Of a DNA stretch of 64,000 nucleotides, positions 61,201 to 64,000 are shown piece by piece. The notes under the pieces are model-generated. The model saw only the letters and a program-made list of their open reading frames with translations. It had not been told where the DNA came from and did no database searches. The stretch covers positions 1 to 64,000 of the forward strand of contig JACATO010000968.1 of NCBI GenBank assembly GCA_018389105.1, in the 5' to 3' direction. How positions within the stretch are numbered: position 1 is the first letter of the stretch; every line of letters begins with the position of its first letter. This DNA is from Nautilus pompilius. Its lineage: Eukaryota > Mollusca > Cephalopoda > Nautilida > Nautilidae. Made by a program: the position numbers and the translations under genes.

Positions 61201-64000
61201 TTCATATTGTTCCTATTTTTTTGTTTTGAATTTCATTTAAAAGTTACATTTTTGTCAGTTGTGTGGGCACATGCATACTTGTAGTTTTAGACATTAAAAA
61301 GTCTACAATTTTTACAGATCTGATAAATAATCATTGAACAACTTAAAAAATAAAAATGAAATAGGTGTATGCTAATGTCATAGCTGGGTGTTGCAGATAG
61401 TGAGAATCATTTATCACTAATCTTTTTCCTACTAATATTTTTTTAAAAAAAACATTATCTATAAAATGAGTGAAAAATGCATTGAAATACAAATATATTG
61501 TTTTAGAGGTTTTATATTTGCTTCTTTCTAAAAAAAGTTAGTTAATTTTTAAATCTAATTATCAATATTTTCTTCTATAAAATTTCCTGTTTGCTATTAA
61601 GGAAAGCTATCAGTCTTTCTTATTTATGCTTTCTTTAGTACACACAAGCTGATCCACCTACCAATAAAAGCCTTGCAAGCCTTGTGATTCAGATGCTTCA
61701 GTTTCAGGAAGATGCATTTGGCAAGCAAGTCAGCAACCCAGCACTAACAAAACTTCCAGTAAGAAAGCTGATTTTGTCTTAAGATTATATTTTATTAGAT
61801 AGTAACTTTGCAATTTGCTTTCACTGTTAACATCACTGTTTCAGAGATGTCCACAATGTTCCATAGTTTAGTAAGAAAAAAAAGAGATATTTGCTTTCCT
61901 GACAAAACTACTTCTTGACTTTATGGAAGTATTCTTAAGCGGGATAATAATCGTTTTTTTTATATTTTTTGCAAATATTATTTTTTTTTAGTGTTGTATG
62001 TAAATTTAGAAACTTCCTGTGCACAGATATGTACCCATGATATTTTAGGTCTAAGAAGTTCTAGAATGATTTTTGAAGTTTATTTGTTTATATACTTCAT
62101 TCTAGATATCAATGTAAATTATCTTAGTTAGTTTAGAACTCCACACCTTTGTGTAGATGGTGAAATCTACAAGCTCTTTTGTTTGCTACTATTATATAAT
62201 GGTAGGACAAGTTTATTCTACACTGGTAAACCACTCATATTTAATTTTCATATAAAATACTCAACACGTTAGTTTTTTTTTTTTAAATAAAGTTACACAT
62301 TTCAAGATTGTCAAATGTTGTTTCAGCTAATACTTATTTCTGATGGAATGACTACTGCTGTTGCTGACATGGGAGGGTGGCTGCGAGTATATCAGATATT
62401 TTATAGATGAGTCTAAAAATAGCATAAGAAATCTTCAAAACTTTTTTTTTCCTTTAAACTAACTGGGTATTATTAGCAGCATTTCATACCAGAGGAGATA
62501 AAATGTTTATGAAGCTTGTTTTGGCTAAAAATGCAAAAATATAACTTTTATATAGTTGTTAGGAGCAAAAAATTGAAGATCTTGTATATCATTTAGTTAG
62601 TCTCATCCTTAAAGAAGTTTAGCAGTTTAGCACAAAGAAAAACCTTCAAATATCACCACAAGATTTTCCTAAGAGAACAGGTAAATTGTTTTTTTTTTTT
62701 TTTATTTTACATTAGTGTCAATTCTGATGTGCTAGTCATGATATCATTTGTTAAAAAGAATGATAATGAAACAAGAAATTTTGGCTTGTTGTGAAAAGGT
62801 ATACAAATGTAGCATTTCAAATTTTTCTTTTTTGAGTGAAATGAACTACACCATCTTTTGCTTTCATTCCAGATGAAATGTTTTCTTGACTTTAAGCCTG
62901 GTGGCTCCCTGTGCAATATTTTTGCAGCTGTCTATAAATATAAAAGTGATCAAGGATGGTAAGTATTATTAGTGCTTTCAGTGCTGCTATAATGTAAGTT
63001 CCTATTTTCAAATTAACATTTTAATATTAGCAACTTTGTATTATAGTTTTAAAAAACACTGGCTTTTTACTATTTAGATGTAGATTTTGTGACAGCTTTA
63101 AAACCTCCTGTTATCAGTTTATGTGGTTATGCAAAATCATATCTTTAATGAGACTGGCAATCTCATTAAAGATTGCATTTAATGCAAATTTGTATGTAGA
63201 TTTTTAAAAAAATATTGTTGTAGGTGTGTTTTAATGATCCTTATTATTTGAAGATATGATTTTATGATTGGTGAATTTAAATTCTATTGATAGATTTAGC
63301 ATTATACATTTTGTTCAGTGTTTTGTAGTTAATTTAATAATGCAGTATGTGTTGGCAGTTTGTTTTTTTTTGATAATGTAAAGATTTACACAGTTTCATT
63401 TATAATATAAAATAATGTAATAATAATAAAAAGATAATTGTGAATATAGTAAACTTTTATGTTTAAATACTTATACTGTACTTCTTTTCTTCAGATAGTA
63501 ACCAGTTATTAATGTATAGATGGACTTTTGCAGAGTATGCATTGTGGAATCTGTTCAGTATCAGGAATTAAGCAAAAGATAAAACAAGCACAGGCTTGCC
63601 ATCATTTCACAGTTCAACAAAATTAACTGTCATTTACATTTGTTTTTGTGAAAAATGTTTCTTCTGTACGATAAAATAATGGCTGTGTGTTAGCTCCTTG
63701 CAGAATGAAAATTACTATTTTCTTCTTTTCTGATGAGAAACAGTAACGCGGAGGTTATAACAAAGCATCTTTCAGCATTGCTTGTTGTTTTTTTCTCTCA
63801 GTTTGTGATTAGGATGTTTTAAAAAAGCCAAATAAAGCAACTTAACAGTATCTGTTTAGTCCCTACTTTGTACTTAAACCATTAGCTAGTCTGATTAGTT
63901 TGGTGGAGTAACGATAAGTTAAATAATAGCACATCTCTTATTTATAAGTACTTAAAAATGAAATTGTTTTTAAAATGGATTAATTTTATTATCTTGGATT
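58153..64000 (+). CDS. SMARCC2: SWI/SNF complex subunit SMARCC (BAF155/BAF170, moira homologue), 5' part, continues beyond window
   Basis: SMARCC proteins are core scaffold subunits of the nuclear SWI/SNF (BAF) ATP-dependent chromatin remodeller. Three coding exons are present: 58153-58266, 61639-61758 and 62873-62958, giving the first 106 codons plus two bases. The peptide runs [102 protein letters not shown]. It follows the human SMARCC N-terminal region closely, with conserved PPTNKSL-SLV, FGK-VSN, LTKLP and KCFLDFK-GGSLC. This is the start of the N-terminal (MarR-like/BRCT/chromo) module, upstream of the SWIRM and SANT domains. The next human exon begins with the Trp-Arg-Arg segment; no such exon is visible before 64000. 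Vertebrates have two paralogues and most invertebrates one, so the symbol stands for the SMARCC1/2 co-orthologue. Confidence 0.95.
58427..58444. repeat. (GT)n microsatellite flanked by G runs
   Basis: Nine GT units flanked by GGGG runs in SMARCC intron 1. The plus strand (the sense strand of the transcript) is G-rich over about 40 nt. Confidence 0.85.
58514..58521. promoter_or_regulatory. Perfect palindromic CRE (TGACGTCA) in SMARCC intron 1
   Basis: The octamer TGACGTCA is the consensus CREB/ATF site. It lies 248 bp downstream of the exon 1 donor, still within the CpG-rich island. CRE sites close to transcription starts and retaining their CpG are often functional, but occupancy here is inference. 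Confidence 0.35.
61639..61758 (+). CDS. SMARCC2: SMARCC coding exon 2
   Basis: This exon is 120 nt (40 codons), phase 0 at both ends, after TTCTTTAG and before GTAAGA. It encodes [18 protein letters not shown], then [20 protein letters not shown] and LP, nearly identical to the human segment. Confidence 0.96.
61759..62872 (+). other. SMARCC intron 2 (1.1 kb)
   Basis: This is an AT-rich intron with GTAAGA and TTCCAG ends. A T run near 62688-62702 is the only notable simple sequence. Confidence 0.88.
62873..62958 (+). CDS. SMARCC2: SMARCC coding exon 3
   Basis: This exon is 86 nt, after TTCATTCCAG and before GTAAGT. It starts in phase 0 and ends two bases into a codon (TG, expected Trp). It encodes [20 protein letters not shown], then YKYKSDQG. 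Confidence 0.96.
62959..64000 (+). other. SMARCC intron 3, continuing beyond the window
   Basis: AT-rich intronic DNA follows donor GTAAGT. It includes a perfect 13-bp hairpin at 63141-63173. No following exon encoding the expected Trp-Arg-Arg segment is visible. Confidence 0.8.

Larger units (their letters stand above)
58267..61638 (+). other. SMARCC intron 1 (3.4 kb)
   Basis: The first 600-700 bp are CpG-rich with a GT microsatellite (58427-58444) and the CRE at 58514. The remainder is AT-rich and CpG-poor. No coding exon or RNA gene is recognised. Confidence 0.85.

Noticed and set aside
1-64000. CRISPR arrays, bacterial operons, ribosome binding sites, rRNA and canonical tRNA genes
   Set aside because: None is seen. 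The window is an animal-type genome with spliced genes, and scanning by eye found no intact tRNA or rRNA sequence.

Overview
This is a eukaryotic genomic window. It is AT-rich, full of homopolymers and microsatellites, and has short exons with GT/AG introns, so most open reading frames are chance. Two genes can be read directly by splicing exons. On the minus strand a complete coatomer zeta gene (COPZ1 type) has 7 coding exons spread over 42.2 kb and encodes 177 aa. On the plus strand is the 5' end of a SWI/SNF core subunit gene (SMARCC1/2, moira type): three coding exons are present and the gene runs off the right edge. The protein sequences are animal. A weak tRNA-derived SINE resembling the abundant cephalopod SINEs, the AT-rich base composition and the very long introns suggest a mollusc, perhaps a cephalopod. 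That placement is inference.

Layout. 1-12.4 kb: gene-poor, relatively GC- and CpG-rich intergenic DNA with microsatellites, including a 340-bp GA satellite; no gene is recognised. About 12.6-15.03 kb: probable COPZ1 3' UTR. 15.04-57.25 kb: COPZ1. Its last intron alone is 27.7 kb and separates the final 15 codons from the rest. The introns hold transposon relics: a pogo-like fragment near 32.2 kb, a Tc1-like fragment near 45.2-45.9 kb, a precisely bounded Merlin DNA transposon at 48462-49594 with 30-bp terminal inverted repeats and an 8-bp target duplication, and a possible piggyBac-like MITE at 50.6 kb. 57.25-58.15 kb: a 0.9-kb divergent promoter shared by COPZ1 and SMARCC. 58.15-64 kb: SMARCC exons 1-3.

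By eye, CpG dinucleotides are common in 1-12.4 kb and 57.1-58.9 kb but rare in both gene bodies. This is the pattern expected from gene-body methylation in invertebrates, and it marks the transcription-unit boundaries. The Merlin copy keeps many CpGs inside a CpG-poor intron.

The two genes are broadly expressed housekeeping functions (COPI vesicle coat; chromatin remodelling) and probably share one promoter. No convincing new multi-gene system was found. The items most worth a second look are the intact-ended Merlin insertion, the CpG mosaic, the giant terminal intron and the divergent COPZ1-SMARCC pair.
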